Assembly: GCA_002840155.1 (NCBI GenBank)
Contig: PGZH01000012.1
Coordinates: 80,179-144,178, forward strand
Direction: 5' to 3'
Source of the DNA: Gammaproteobacteria bacterium HGW-Gammaproteobacteria-13
GTDB lineage: Bacteria > Pseudomonadota > Gammaproteobacteria > Pseudomonadales > Pseudomonadaceae
Length of the DNA stretch: 64,000 bases
Positions 25,953 to 35,420 of this stretch are shown here, one piece after another. How positions within the stretch are numbered: the first letter of the stretch is position 1; each line of letters starts with the position of its first letter. The notes under the pieces were generated by a model. The model was not told the DNA's origin. It searched no databases and saw only the letters and a program-made list of their open reading frames with translations. The translations under genes and the position numbers were made by a program.

Positions 25953-26612
25953 TTATTGCGCAGGCGACTCCAACTGCGCCAAGCGCTCTTCCAGCGCGGC
26001 GATGCGCGCCTCCAGAGCCTCCAGGCGCTCATCCTGCTGACCACCCGCCGTCGCGCGCTGCGGCTCGCTGGCCCTGGCCGCCAATGCCGCCTGCAAATCC
26101 GCCGGGTCACCCAGCAGGTGCATATAACGGTCTTCACGCTGTCCGGACTGACGCGGCAACAAGCAGGCTAGTTCGCGGCTGATCAGCCGCTCAAGGTGAT
26201 GCTGCACCTGCTCGGCATCATCAAAATCATGCATGCGGCTGCTGCGGGTCAGCAGCTCGTTGATGGTCTGCGGCCCACGCAGAAGCAATAGGCCCAACAA
26301 CACCACCTGCGCCGCCACCAGTTCCAGCGCCTTGTCGGCACGGTGCTCCCAACGATCCGCTCGACTGCCCATCACCAGGCGCGCCATTTCGCGCCCTTCC
26401 AGGCTGCGCAGGGCCTGACCAACCTGACCGGCCGTCAGATTCAGCACCGGCTCGCGGCTGGTTTTCTGATTGCAGGCCAGCACCAGGGCATTCAGCGTCA
26501 GGGGGTAGGCTTCCGGGGTGGTCAGCTGCTTTTCAATCAGGCAACCCAGCACCCGCGCCTCGATGATCGTCAGGATTTCAATCGTCGGTGCGCTCGTATC
26601 TTCGTTGGACAT
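25953..26612 (-). CDS. YceH family protein (DUF480)
   Basis: A 219-residue protein of the conserved YceH/DUF480 family, built of two winged-helix domains ([30 protein letters not shown] in the first; [21 protein letters not shown] in the second) and a C-terminal coiled coil ([19 protein letters not shown]). Its molecular function is unknown; a nucleic-acid-binding role is plausible from the folds. The ATG at 26612 (MSNEDTS) has GAGG 5 nt upstream and is preferred over one 21 bp earlier. Confidence 0.9.
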   Translation of the reverse strand: MSNEDTSAPTIEILTIIEARVLGCLIEKQLTTPEAYPLTLNALVLACNQKTSREPVLNLTAGQVGQALRSLEGREMARLVMGSRADRWEHRADKALELVAAQVVLLGLLLLRGPQTINELLTRSSRMHDFDDAEQVQHHLERLISRELACLLPRQSGQREDRYMHLLGDPADLQAALAARASEPQRATAGGQQDERLEALEARIAALEERLAQLESPAQ

Positions 26613-26886
26613 AACCACCTCATGGCCTCGCAAAGGCCCTAGCCTAGCCCGCCTGACGGTCGGTTGATAGGCATAAGCGCCGCTGGGCGGGCTGGCACTG
26701 CGCCAGCGCGTAACAGCGGGCCACTGTGATAGAGTCGCGCGCTATTTTTCAGCGTGGCCTTGTTTCATCCCCCGCGAAAAGCCTCATAACGCGCACCGCA
26801 GCTATGCATCCAGCCTCCCGGCGCTCCGAGCCCGGCAGGCAATAGGAAGAGATCGCAGGCCTGCCCGCCAAGTAGAGATGCATGTC

Positions 26887-28104
26887 ATGACCACTGCCCA
26901 ACACCCGCTTGTCCAACTGCTCAACCGCACCAGCCTGGTGCTGCAAATCGCCATCGGCCTGGTGGCCGGTATTGCCCTAGCGCTGTTCCTGCCTGAAGCC
27001 GCAGCGAGCGTCAGCTTCCTCGGCACGGTGTTTGTATCGGCGCTGAAGGCCGTGGCACCGGTGCTGGTATTCGTACTGGTGGCGGCGTCGATTGCCAACC
27101 ATCAGCAAGGCCAGCAGACCCATATCAAACCGATTCTGCTGCTGTACCTGATCGGCACCTTCAGCGCGGCGCTGATCGCGGTGGCCGCCAGCTTTGCCTT
27201 CCCATCCAGCCTGACCCTGGTGAGCAACAGCGCCGAGCTGTCGCCACCCGGCGGTATCAGCGAAGTGCTGAAAACCCTGCTGCTGAATGTGGTGGATAAC
27301 CCGGTCAATGCCCTGCTCAAAGGCAACTTTATCGGCATCCTGGCCTGGGCCATCGCCCTGGGCTTTGCCTTTCGCCACGCCAGCCCGAGCAGCAAGCAGA
27401 TGCTCGCTGACCTCTCCGACGCAGTCACCAGTATCGTCAAGCTGGTGATTCGCCTGGCACCACTGGGGGTTTTCGGCCTGGTTGCGGCCACGCTGGCCGA
27501 GTCGGGCATGTCCGCCCTGCTCGATTATCTGCACCTGCTGCTGGTACTGGTCGGTTGCATGCTGTTTGTCGCGCTGGTGAGCAACCCGGCGATTGTCTAC
27601 TTCAAGACCCGTCGCAACCCTTACCCACTGGTGCTGACCTGCCTGCGCGAAAGCGGCCTGACCGCGTTCTTCACCCGTAGTTCGGCGGCCAATATCCCGG
27701 TCAACCTGCAGCTCTGCCAGCGTCTGGGCCTGCATGAGGAAACCTACTCGGTGTCGATCCCACTGGGCGCGACCATCAACATGGCTGGCGCGGCGATCAC
27801 CATCACCGTACTGACCATGGCCGCCGTGCACACCCTGGGCATCGCGGTCGATCTACCGACAGCCCTGCTGCTCAGCCTGCTCGCCTCGATCAGCGCTTGC
27901 GGTGCGTCGGGCGTGGCCGGTGGCTCGCTGTTGCTGATTCCGCTGGCGTGCAGCCTGTTCGGCATTCCCAATGATGTGGCCATGCAGGTGGTCGCCGTCG
28001 GCTTTATCATCGGCATCGTGCAGGACTCGGCGGAAACCGCGCTGAACTCCTCCACCGACGTGCTGTTCACCGCAGCCGCTTGCCAGGCCGAACAACGCGT
28101 CTAA
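26887..28104 (+). CDS. sstT: sodium/serine-threonine symporter SstT
   Basis: An inner-membrane sodium-coupled importer of serine and threonine in the DAACS (glutamate symporter) family. The ~405-residue protein has eight predicted helices and re-entrant loops. The substrate-binding stretch is [14 protein letters not shown] and the second is [16 protein letters not shown], followed by [19 protein letters not shown]. An ATG 9 bp earlier (26878) is also possible. A terminator follows at once, so it is a single-gene unit. A candidate sigma-70 -10 (GATAGAGT, about 26728) lies upstream. Confidence 0.95.
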   Translation: MTTAQHPLVQLLNRTSLVLQIAIGLVAGIALALFLPEAAASVSFLGTVFVSALKAVAPVLVFVLVAASIANHQQGQQTHIKPILLLYLIGTFSAALIAVAASFAFPSSLTLVSNSAELSPPGGISEVLKTLLLNVVDNPVNALLKGNFIGILAWAIALGFAFRHASPSSKQMLADLSDAVTSIVKLVIRLAPLGVFGLVAATLAESGMSALLDYLHLLLVLVGCMLFVALVSNPAIVYFKTRRNPYPLVLTCLRESGLTAFFTRSSAANIPVNLQLCQRLGLHEETYSVSIPLGATINMAGAAITITVLTMAAVHTLGIAVDLPTALLLSLLASISACGASGVAGGSLLLIPLACSLFGIPNDVAMQVVAVGFIIGIVQDSAETALNSSTDVLFTAAACQAEQRV

Positions 28105-28121
28105 GCACTTGCCGAAACACG

Positions 28122-28150
28122 AAAAGGCTTACCCCATGGGTAAGCCTTTT
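28122..28150 (+). terminator. sstT terminator
   Basis: AAAAGGCTTACCC / GGGTAAGCCTTTT with a 3-nt loop and T-run, 18 bp after the sstT stop. Confidence 0.92.
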
Positions 28151-28296
28151 TTATGCACGCCACTTCTGGCAGCTACCTGCGGATCAGCACTCCAGGCTGT
28201 TTTTTATCACTCAACTGATAAACGTCGCACGCCCAGCGTTTGAATAGCCGAACGATTCCGGTAGGCTTTGCCGCTTCTTTATAAGGAGTAACTCCC

Positions 28297-28578
28297 ATGG
28301 CCCGCGCCACTGCCCGTCACATCCTGGTTGCCAGCGAAGACAAGTGCAACGAACTGAAAGCCGCAATCGAAGGCGGTGCCGACTTCGCCCAGGTCGCCAA
28401 AGACAACTCCAGCTGCCCGTCCAGCCGCAGCGGCGGTGACCTTGGCTCGTTCGGCCCAGGCCAGATGGTCAAGGAATTCGACACCGTAGTATTCAGCGCC
28501 CCGATCAACGTGGTGCAAGGCCCGGTGAAGACCCAGTTCGGTTATCACCTGCTGGAAGTGACCAGCCGCCAGGACTGA
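28297..28578 (+). CDS. ppiC: parvulin-type peptidyl-prolyl isomerase
   Basis: A 93-residue single-domain cytoplasmic parvulin, the size of E. coli PpiC, which speeds cis-trans isomerisation of proline peptide bonds. Active-site features are ARHILVASEDKC (first conserved His), CPSSRSGGDLGSFGPGQMV and QFGYHLLEV (second conserved His). There is no signal peptide. The start follows a strong AAGGAG. It stands alone between sstT and a short conserved gene. Confidence 0.95.
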   Translation: MARATARHILVASEDKCNELKAAIEGGADFAQVAKDNSSCPSSRSGGDLGSFGPGQMVKEFDTVVFSAPINVVQGPVKTQFGYHLLEVTSRQD

Positions 28579-28730
28579 TCCTGCCTGTTCGCTGGGCCGC
28601 CCAGGCCCGGCGAATCCCTTCGTTGCACGCAGCGCCGCCAGGCACAGCGTCACTGACCAACAACCGCAAACCTCGGGCAATAGCCAGGTATACTCGCCGG
28701 CCTTTTCTTCTCGCACCCGCGGACCTCGCC

Positions 28731-28982
28731 ATGACCCAGACTCCAGCAGCTGAACCCACCCTCGCCGTTCAGCCTGTCGACAGCGCAGTGCCGTCCGCTA
28801 GCGAGAACACCAGCACCCGCGCAGCGAAAGCCAGTGGCTTTGCCTCGCTGTTCGGCGCCGCCAAGGCTGCCTCTGGCAAACAGGACGATCAGCCCTGGCA
28901 CCAGAAGGGCAACAAGTCGAGCCACGAAAAGAAGATCGGTCCAGCGCCAAGCGGTACTCGCCGTGCCATGGGCAAACGCTAA
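28731..28982 (+). CDS. small hypothetical basic protein
   Basis: An 83-residue protein starting MTQTPAAEPTLAVQPV. An acidic, Ala/Pro/Thr-rich N-terminal half is followed by a Lys/Gly-rich half (FASLFGAAKAASGKQDD, then HQKGNKSSHEKKIGPAP) ending RRAMGKR. Composition suggests a disordered protein, perhaps nucleic-acid or ribosome associated. I do not recognise a named family. The ATG at 28731 is chosen because the upstream extension has no typical start context. It converges on the EamA gene, with 4 bp between the stops. Confidence 0.6.
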   Translation: MTQTPAAEPTLAVQPVDSAVPSASENTSTRAAKASGFASLFGAAKAASGKQDDQPWHQKGNKSSHEKKIGPAPSGTRRAMGKR

Positions 28983-28986
28983 AAAC

Positions 28987-29871
28987 CTAGGCCCAGCGCG
29001 CGCGCAAACGCTCCTGCAACCAGCCACCGCAGAAATTCAGCACCAAGCCGAGCATCACCAGCAGCGCACCGACTAGCTGCAGGCTGCTCAGGCGCTCATC
29101 GAGCAGCAATGCCGAAGAAGTCAGCCCGACCACCGGCACCAGCAGCGAGAACGGCGCCACCTGACTGGCCGGGTAGCGCGACAGCAAGCGGCTCCACAGG
29201 CCATAGCCAAGAATGGTCGCGCCGAATGCTAGGTAGACCAGCACCAGCAGCGTATCCAGGCTGAAACCGCGTAGCGCCGACTCAATCACCTCAGGGCCTT
29301 CCAGCAGCCAGGACAGCGCAAAGAACGGCAGCGGCGGCACCAGACTGCCCCACACCACCAAGCCCACCAGATTCACCTTACCCAGTTTGCGCGTGACGAT
29401 ATTGCCCAGCGCCCACATGGCGGCAGCGCACAAGGTCAGCAGAAAACCGGCCAGGGTCATCAGGCCATTGCCCTGCGAGCCAATCAGCAGCAACCCACCG
29501 GCCGCCACCAGCAGACCGAACAGGTTGGCCAGGCGAAAACGCTCACCCAGCAACAGCACGGCAAACAGCAGGGTAAACATCGCCTGCGATTGCAGCACCA
29601 GCGACGCCAGACCGGCCGGCATGCCAACGGACATGGCGGAGAAGAGAAAGGCGAACTGCCCCAGCGAAATGGTCACGCCATAGGCCAGCAGCCAGCGCAG
29701 CGGAATCTGCGGACGCTTGATAAACAGCACCGCAGGAAAGGCTGCCAGCAGAAAACGCAACGCACCCAAAAGCATCGGCGGCATCTCGTGCAGGCCGATC
29801 TTGATCACCACAAAATTCATGCCCCAAACGATGATCACCACCAGGGCCAGCAGTAAATCCTTGGGTTGCAT
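28987..29871 (-). CDS. EamA-family drug/metabolite exporter
   Basis: A 294-residue, 10-helix inner-membrane transporter with two EamA repeats (LLLALVVIIVWGMNFVVIKIGL opens the first; LLTLCAAAMWALGNIVTRKLG opens the second). It is close in character to E. coli EamA, which exports cysteine-pathway metabolites, but substrate cannot be assigned. The ATG at 29871 (MQPKDLLLAL) has GGAG 6 nt upstream and is preferred over one 24 bp earlier. Confidence 0.88.
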   Translation of the reverse strand: MQPKDLLLALVVIIVWGMNFVVIKIGLHEMPPMLLGALRFLLAAFPAVLFIKRPQIPLRWLLAYGVTISLGQFAFLFSAMSVGMPAGLASLVLQSQAMFTLLFAVLLLGERFRLANLFGLLVAAGGLLLIGSQGNGLMTLAGFLLTLCAAAMWALGNIVTRKLGKVNLVGLVVWGSLVPPLPFFALSWLLEGPEVIESALRGFSLDTLLVLVYLAFGATILGYGLWSRLLSRYPASQVAPFSLLVPVVGLTSSALLLDERLSSLQLVGALLVMLGLVLNFCGGWLQERLRARWA

Positions 29872-30016
29872 GGGCGCTCCAGATTGATCAATCAACGTCT
29901 ATTAAAGCGGCCAGTTGCGTCATAACGCCCATACAGAAACCCGGCAAATAAGCCGTACAGCGCATCACTGATCGGCAGATTGCAGCGCCACAGGTGCCGC
30001 AAACGTCTCGAAGGGC

Positions 30017-30022
30017 TAGAAT
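30017..30022 (+). promoter_or_regulatory. -10-like TAGAAT before yebC-type gene
   Basis: TAGAAT followed by CGC is a -10 pattern that recurs upstream of several genes here (30964, 54135, 60720). No convincing -35 hexamer is seen. Confidence 0.3.
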
Positions 30023-30143
30023 CGCAGCCCTTAGAATTTGTTTCGGATCTTGCGCAGCTCGAACGAGGCCATTTTTATCGCGGTAGCGCCGACACGCAGC
30101 AGGTCCGAGACCCACCTATTAACCCGCAACGACGAGATACCCC

Positions 30144-30845
30144 ATGGGCGCCCAGTGGAAAGCCAAACCTAAAGAAGCCGCGGCCAACGCCAGAGGCAAG
30201 ATCTTCGGCCGCTTGGTCAAGGAAATCATGATCGCCGCCCGCAACGGCGCCGACCCGGACCTGAACCCCAAGCTGCGTCTGGCGATTCATCAGGCGAAAA
30301 AAGCCTCGATGCCCAAGGAAACCCTCGACCGGGCGATCAAGAAAGGCGCCGGCCTATTGGGCGACACCGTGACCTTTCACTCCGCCACCTACGAGGGTTT
30401 CGCCCCCCATCAGGTGCCAGTGATCATCGAGTGCCTGACCGACAACATCAACCGTACCGTGGCGGAAGTCCGCGTGCTGTTCCGCAAGGGCCAGATGGGC
30501 GCTTCCGGCTCGGTAACCTGGGACTTCGACCATGTGGGCATGATCGAGGCCAGCACCGAGAACGGCGCTGACCCGGAAATGGCCGCCATCGAAGCCGGCG
30601 CCCAGGATTTCGAGCCAGCCGAAGACGGCAACACCCTGTTTATCACCGAGCCGACTGACCTGGACGCCGTATGCCGCGCGCTGCCGGAGCAGGGTTTCAG
30701 CGTCAACTCGGCGAAAATCGGCTATATCCCGAAAAACCCGGTGAGCAGCCTGACCGCCGAGCAACTGGAAGAAGTCGAAGCCTTCCTCGAAGCCCTCGAC
30801 GCGCACGATGACGTGCAGAACGTCTACGTTGGGCTTTCCGGCTAA
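30144..30845 (+). CDS. YebC/PmpR family transcription- or translation-associated protein
   Basis: A 233-residue member of the YebC family. Three domains are recognisable: an N-terminal helical part ([22 protein letters not shown] ... [20 protein letters not shown]), an alpha/beta middle ([23 protein letters not shown]) and a ferredoxin-like end ([21 protein letters not shown]). YebC proteins have been described as regulators and, more recently, as helping ribosomes at difficult motifs. The opening MGAQWK differs from the MAGHSKW of the canonical paralogue, so this is probably the YeeN-like second copy. Confidence 0.9.
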   Translation: MGAQWKAKPKEAAANARGKIFGRLVKEIMIAARNGADPDLNPKLRLAIHQAKKASMPKETLDRAIKKGAGLLGDTVTFHSATYEGFAPHQVPVIIECLTDNINRTVAEVRVLFRKGQMGASGSVTWDFDHVGMIEASTENGADPEMAAIEAGAQDFEPAEDGNTLFITEPTDLDAVCRALPEQGFSVNSAKIGYIPKNPVSSLTAEQLEEVEAFLEALDAHDDVQNVYVGLSG

Positions 30846-31034
30846 ACAGAGGCTGACCAGGCCCGCAGCGTAGGATGCGCCGCGGGCCCACCAACTGCCC
30901 CCTTCAATGTGCGCAGTTCGTCGAATCGGCCGATTAACCACTGCCCGCGCCTCACAAAGCGGGTAGAATCGCCGCCCGCCGCGCCACCAGTGCCCGGCGT
31001 GTACACAAGGACGTTGTCACACAGGAGTTTTACC

Positions 31035-31655
31035 GTGCACAAGTTTCTGATTCTGGCGGCCAGCCTGCTGCTCGGCGCCTGCGCCAGCAACCCGCAGACG
31101 ACCTACCAGCAAGAGGTCAAGGCGGGCAAAAGCCCGATGGCCAAGAGCGCCCTTGAGGCCATTCACAACACCCAGGCCATCCCGTTGCCGCTCAATCCTG
31201 GCCTGCTGGCGCCGCAATGGCCGATCAGCGCCGATGAGCCGCGCCTGGACTTCGGCAGCTCGATCTCCAACTACCGGATCTTTTCCCTGCAGCTGAAAAA
31301 GGGCGAGCGTTACACCCTCAACGTGCATTCACTGTGCAACGAGCCGTGCATGGGCGTCAGCAAGTACGCCCTGAAACCACGCGCTATGCTGCTGGACGCT
31401 TACGGCGCGGTGATTGCCGACAAGCCTTCGCGTGCCGAAGCCGTGGTCGGGCAGATCAGCCTGAGCTGGGATGGTGAAGCCGCCGAAGACGGCACCTACT
31501 ACCTGCTGGTGGCCGCCGACAACGACGACATCGGCGAAACCATCGTGATCGACGATGTCTGGGTCAACAATTCGCCGCTGATGGCGGTCAAGGTTGATAT
31601 GCACAGCTCGCCGTTCGGCAAGATCAGCGCATTTTCCAGCACTCGCACCAAGTAA
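31035..31655 (+). CDS. predicted lipoprotein A
   Basis: A 206-residue lipoprotein: GTG start, signal and lipobox HKFLILAASLLLGAC with the modified Cys at 16. AGGAG stands 8 nt before the GTG. The mature domain appears to be a beta-sandwich (FDFGSSISNYRIFSLQLKKGERYTL shortened here; then LSWDGEAAEDGTYYLLVAA) and contains a Cys pair in SLCNEPCMG. Function unknown; similarity of the fold to jelly-roll pre-peptidase C-type domains is a guess from strand pattern. First of three consecutive lipoprotein genes. Confidence 0.75.
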   Translation: MHKFLILAASLLLGACASNPQTTYQQEVKAGKSPMAKSALEAIHNTQAIPLPLNPGLLAPQWPISADEPRLDFGSSISNYRIFSLQLKKGERYTLNVHSLCNEPCMGVSKYALKPRAMLLDAYGAVIADKPSRAEAVVGQISLSWDGEAAEDGTYYLLVAADNDDIGETIVIDDVWVNNSPLMAVKVDMHSSPFGKISAFSSTRTK

Positions 31656-31697
31656 CTATTCAGCACACTCGACAACTCAACATCCCGCTTCCCTCGC

Positions 31698-31731
31698 CAC
31701 GCCAGGTCCCCATCTCAAGGTACCTGGCGTG
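31698..31731. terminator. hairpin between lipoprotein genes
   Basis: CACGCCAGGT / ACCTGGCGTG with a 14-nt loop lies after lipoprotein A. There is no strong T-run, so termination efficiency is doubtful. Confidence 0.4.
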
Positions 31732-31767
31732 TCGTATCTCTGTGCAACACCTGATCAAGGATGAGCC

Positions 31768-32376
31768 ATGAAAACTCTGCATTACCTTGTAGCCGCACTG
31801 TTCAGCCTGAGCCTGACCGGCTGTGTATCTTTCACCCCGGCCGGCCCGATTGGCGACCCTAAACAGCGCGCCAGTTACACCCAGCCCCGCGCAGTCATGG
31901 TCGATGACGTGCAGATCTCCGACAGCAAGCTCAACGACAACCTGCGCAAGACCTTGAGTAGCCAATTCACCGAACAGCTGAGCAATCGCATCGAACGCGG
32001 GGAGTACTTCGCGAAAGTCATCAGCTTCCCGGCCACCCTCGGCGAGCAGGATGTAACGCTCAAACTCAACCTCACCTCGCTCAAAGGCAAGCGCACACCT
32101 CACCCGGCTTATTTTCCCGGTGCCCTGCTGACACTGACCATGTGGATCTGGGTCAACGGTCCCATCTATGTCGACAAATATGACCTGGCCGGCGAGCTGT
32201 CGATTACCGATGCCCAGGGCAAGCTGCTCGCCAGCAGCCGCCAGCAGGTCAAGCTCGACCAGAACACCGGTCTCTGGGACAACGACTACTTCAACATGTC
32301 GCTCGGCTCAGACCAGCTCAACCAACTGGTCGAACAACTGCTGCAAGACAGCACCCGTCAACTCGCTCGCCCCTAA
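31768..32376 (+). CDS. predicted lipoprotein B
   Basis: A 202-residue lipoprotein with signal MKTLHYLVAALFSLSLTGC (Cys 19). The mature part has a short hydrophobic stretch (PGALLTLTMWIWVNGPIYV) and a following STDAQGKLLASSRQQVKLDQN-like strand region (read from the frame at 32200-32270), typical of outer-membrane-associated lipoproteins that resist insertion. I do not recognise the family. It is followed by lipoprotein C after 14 bp, so the two are probably one operon and may act together. Confidence 0.75.
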   Translation: MKTLHYLVAALFSLSLTGCVSFTPAGPIGDPKQRASYTQPRAVMVDDVQISDSKLNDNLRKTLSSQFTEQLSNRIERGEYFAKVISFPATLGEQDVTLKLNLTSLKGKRTPHPAYFPGALLTLTMWIWVNGPIYVDKYDLAGELSITDAQGKLLASSRQQVKLDQNTGLWDNDYFNMSLGSDQLNQLVEQLLQDSTRQLARP

Positions 32377-32390
32377 CAAGGACGTTACAC

Positions 32391-32969
32391 ATGAAAGCAT
32401 TGTTTGCAGCTCTACTCGCCACCGCCCTCCTCTCACTAACGGGCTGCCTGTCCTACTCGCACAAGGATCTGGCCCAAGTTGAGCAGTGGCCACTGACAGC
32501 GACCGAGCAACCTACGCAGTCGGCCTACCTCAAGGTTGATAGCCAATACCTGTTCAATGACCAAACCCGCGCCGGCGGTTTCAATCAGGCAAACCTGGAG
32601 AAACTGATCGTCAAGCAGTATCAGGACAGCAAGCGTTTCAGCAACGTCACCACGGCCAAGCAAAACTCCGACCTGTATATCAGCGTGCGAGTGAGCAACC
32701 ATGAGCGCGGCAGTATTGCCAGCGCAGTCATCACGGGTGCCACGCTGTTTGTCATACCGGGCAAGTTCAGCAATGAGCTGAGCATGGAAACCACCTTCAA
32801 GGACGGTTCCGGCAAGGTATTGGGACGTATCGAGAAGAGTGAAACCATTACCACCTGGATGCAGCTGCTGCTGATATTCGCCCTGCCGTTCAACGAGTCG
32901 GTCGACCCAATCCTCGACCAGCTGACCCAGAGCAGCTTGGAAGAAGCCGCACGACAGAAGTTGATCTAG
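32391..32969 (+). CDS. predicted lipoprotein C
   Basis: A 192-residue lipoprotein with signal MKALFAALLATALLSLTGC (Cys 19). The mature chain is of a similar size to lipoprotein B and also carries a late hydrophobic segment (WMQLLLIFALPFNESV), so the two may be distant paralogues. Contains SDLYISVRVSNHERGSIASAV and ends in an amphipathic helix (QLTQSSLEEAARQKLI). Function unknown. It ends a two- or three-gene lipoprotein run. Confidence 0.75.
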   Translation: MKALFAALLATALLSLTGCLSYSHKDLAQVEQWPLTATEQPTQSAYLKVDSQYLFNDQTRAGGFNQANLEKLIVKQYQDSKRFSNVTTAKQNSDLYISVRVSNHERGSIASAVITGATLFVIPGKFSNELSMETTFKDGSGKVLGRIEKSETITTWMQLLLIFALPFNESVDPILDQLTQSSLEEAARQKLI

Positions 32970-33110
32970 TCAAACAGCACCCGGAACCACGGCCGCAATG
33001 GTCGTGGTTGCAAACAGCCCATCCGCCCACTTATTGATCCATCGCAAGATGCTCTGCCCCTGGCGCCTTAGCCTATGTCGATGACTTCCACTGCCATCGA
33101 CGAGGTTTCC

Positions 33111-33437
33111 ATGAGCATCACCTCTGCCAGCATCTGCGCGGCGGCCGACCAACTGCAGGGTTTTGTCGGTTTCAATGCCAAGACCGGGCGCTATATCGTG
33201 CGTTTTTCTGAAGATTCCTTCGGCCTCGACGTGCTCGAACAGAGCATTACCCCCACCTGCGAATTCGTCTGGCGCGCCTTTGAAGGCGAGCTGATGAACC
33301 TCGACCGCGCGCGCCTGCAATTGCTGCTGGAACAGAATATCGATGACCGCCTGGCCATCAGCGAGCCGCTGCGGGTCTATGTGCGTCGCAGCGATATGCC
33401 GGAGATCAGCGCCGAGCGCAGGCGCCTTAACGTCTGA
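33111..33437 (+). CDS. DUF2025 family protein
   Basis: A 108-residue conserved protein of DUF2025, a family I know only from pseudomonads. The family-like core is GFVGFNAKTGRYIVRFSEDSFG and EFVWRAFEGELMNLDR. The ATG at 33111 (MSITSASICAAADQL) follows CGAGG and matches the usual family start; an ATG 36 bp earlier is less likely. No function is known. It lies between the lipoproteins and the amidohydrolase and shares its direction. Confidence 0.85.
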   Translation: MSITSASICAAADQLQGFVGFNAKTGRYIVRFSEDSFGLDVLEQSITPTCEFVWRAFEGELMNLDRARLQLLLEQNIDDRLAISEPLRVYVRRSDMPEISAERRRLNV

Positions 33438-33561
33438 GTGGTTAGCCGGTTTACGCGCCCATGGCCGAATAGACCCCAGCTTGTTCACTTACGCCCTCAC
33501 AGCCGCCGCCGGCAGCAGACTAAGCTCGATTGGCCGTATTCATTCGCCCAGGAGCCTGCCG

Positions 33562-35304
33562 ATGTTCGATGTGTTGATCAAGAACGCGCTGTTTTTCGAT
33601 GGCAGTGGCGCGCCCGGCGTCGTGCGCCACCTGGGCATCGCCGACGGCAAACTGGCCTGCATCAGCGCCAGCGCTCTGGATGAAAGTGGCTGCGGCCAGG
33701 TGATCGATGCGCAAAACCGCTGGGTAACCCCCGGCTTTATCGATATGCACACCCATTACGACGCCGAACTGGTGGCGGCCCCGGCACTCAAGGAATCGGT
33801 GCGCCATGGCGTGACCACGGTGATGATCGGCAGCTGCTCGATCAGCATGGTGCTGTCCAGCCCCGAGGATTGCTCCGACCTGTTTACCCGCGTCGAGTCG
33901 GTGCCGCGTGAACATGTGCTGCCGCTGCTGCAGGCGCGTAAGACCTGGAACAGCGCGAGCGAATTCGCTGCCTTTCTCGATCAGCATGCGCTGGGGCCGA
34001 ATATCTGCTCCTTCCTCGGCCACTCCGACCTGCGCGTCGCCGTGCTCGGCCTTGCGCGCGCGGTAGACGCCAAGGTACGCCCCTGCGAACACGAGCTGCA
34101 GCAGATGGAACGCCTGCTCGAAGAGGCGCTGGACGCTGGCCTGCTCGGCCTGTCGAGCATGACCAACCCCTGGGACAAGCTGGATGGAGACCGCCAGCGC
34201 TCGAAATCCCTGCCCTCGGTGTATGCGCCCTGGGCCGAGTACGCGCGGTTGAACAAGATCCTGCGCCGGCGCGGACGCATCCATCAGGGCGCGCCGAACC
34301 TGGTGACCAAACTTAACGTGCTGGCCTTTCTCTGGGACAGCATCGGCGGCTGGTGGCGCAAGCCGCTGAAGACCACCCTGATCACCCTGATGGACGTCAA
34401 AGCCGACCCTTGGCTAGCGCCGATCCTCGGCCCGCTGACCCGCTGGATCAATCGCCTGACCCGCGCCGACTTCCGCTGGCAAACCCTGCCCGTGCCGTTT
34501 GAAACCTATGCCGACGGCATGGAGTTCGTGGTCTTCGAGGAATTCCCTGCCGGCCAGGCCGCCCTGCACCTGGCCAACCACGACCTGCGCAGCCAGCTGT
34601 TTCAGGACCCGGCCTACCGCCTGCGCTTTCGCCAGGACGTGGAGAAGAAATTCGGCCCGCGGGTCTGGCACCGCGACTTTGACGACGCCTGGATTGTCGA
34701 CTGCCCGGACGCCAGCGTGGTCGGCAAAAGCGTCGGCGAACTGGCCAAGGCCCGTAATGAACACCCAGCCGATCTGTTTCTCGACCTGCTGGTGGCCCAC
34801 GGCCCGCGTCTGCGCTGGCGCACGTTGATCGCCAACCATCGCCCTGAGGTGGTGGAAAAACTGGTGTGCGAACCCAGCACGCTGATTGGCTTTGCCGACT
34901 CCGGCGCGCATATCCGCAATATGGCCTTCTACAACTTCGGCGTGCGCCTGCTCAAACTGGTGCGCGACGCCGAGCTACGCGGCCAGCCGGTGATGCCGAT
35001 TGAGACGGCGATCTGGCGCCTGACCGGCGAGTTAGGCGAATGGTTCGACATCGATGCCGGCAGGCTCTATGAAGGCGCTCGTGCCGATCTGGTGATAATC
35101 GACCCGACGGCGCTGGATGAATCACTAGCCAGCTATCAGGAAGCACCGATGGAGGCCTTCGGCGGCCTGCAGCGCATGGTCAACCGTGGCGCGGCGGTGG
35201 ATGCCGTGCTGATCAACGGGCGCATCGCCTTTCAGCACGGCGAGTTTGCCAGCGACCTGGGGCATGCGCGCGGCTACGGGCAGTTTCTCCGTAGCAACGC
35301 CTAG
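33562..35304 (+). CDS. N-acyl-D-amino-acid deacylase family amidohydrolase
   Basis: A 580-residue metal-dependent amidohydrolase like D-aminoacylase. It begins with the small beta domain (MFDVLIKNALFFDGSG), then the TIM barrel with the metal motif GFIDMHTHYDAEL (H-x-H), a later GHSDLR, and GFADSGAHI with the conserved Asp. Substrates in this family are N-acylated D-amino acids or related amides. The ATG at 33562 has AGGAG upstream; the open frame extends back through DUF2025 but without a better start. Single gene, plus strand. Confidence 0.85.
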   Translation: MFDVLIKNALFFDGSGAPGVVRHLGIADGKLACISASALDESGCGQVIDAQNRWVTPGFIDMHTHYDAELVAAPALKESVRHGVTTVMIGSCSISMVLSSPEDCSDLFTRVESVPREHVLPLLQARKTWNSASEFAAFLDQHALGPNICSFLGHSDLRVAVLGLARAVDAKVRPCEHELQQMERLLEEALDAGLLGLSSMTNPWDKLDGDRQRSKSLPSVYAPWAEYARLNKILRRRGRIHQGAPNLVTKLNVLAFLWDSIGGWWRKPLKTTLITLMDVKADPWLAPILGPLTRWINRLTRADFRWQTLPVPFETYADGMEFVVFEEFPAGQAALHLANHDLRSQLFQDPAYRLRFRQDVEKKFGPRVWHRDFDDAWIVDCPDASVVGKSVGELAKARNEHPADLFLDLLVAHGPRLRWRTLIANHRPEVVEKLVCEPSTLIGFADSGAHIRNMAFYNFGVRLLKLVRDAELRGQPVMPIETAIWRLTGELGEWFDIDAGRLYEGARADLVIIDPTALDESLASYQEAPMEAFGGLQRMVNRGAAVDAVLINGRIAFQHGEFASDLGHARGYGQFLRSNA

Positions 35305-35420
35305 CTCAGTTGCAGGGCATGCGACCTACGGCATAACGGCGGCGCGCCAGGCTGGCATAATGCGCGCCGCACAGCCCGGTCACATAACGCCGGGCCGGTA
35401 TTGAAAGGACTCTAACCGAA

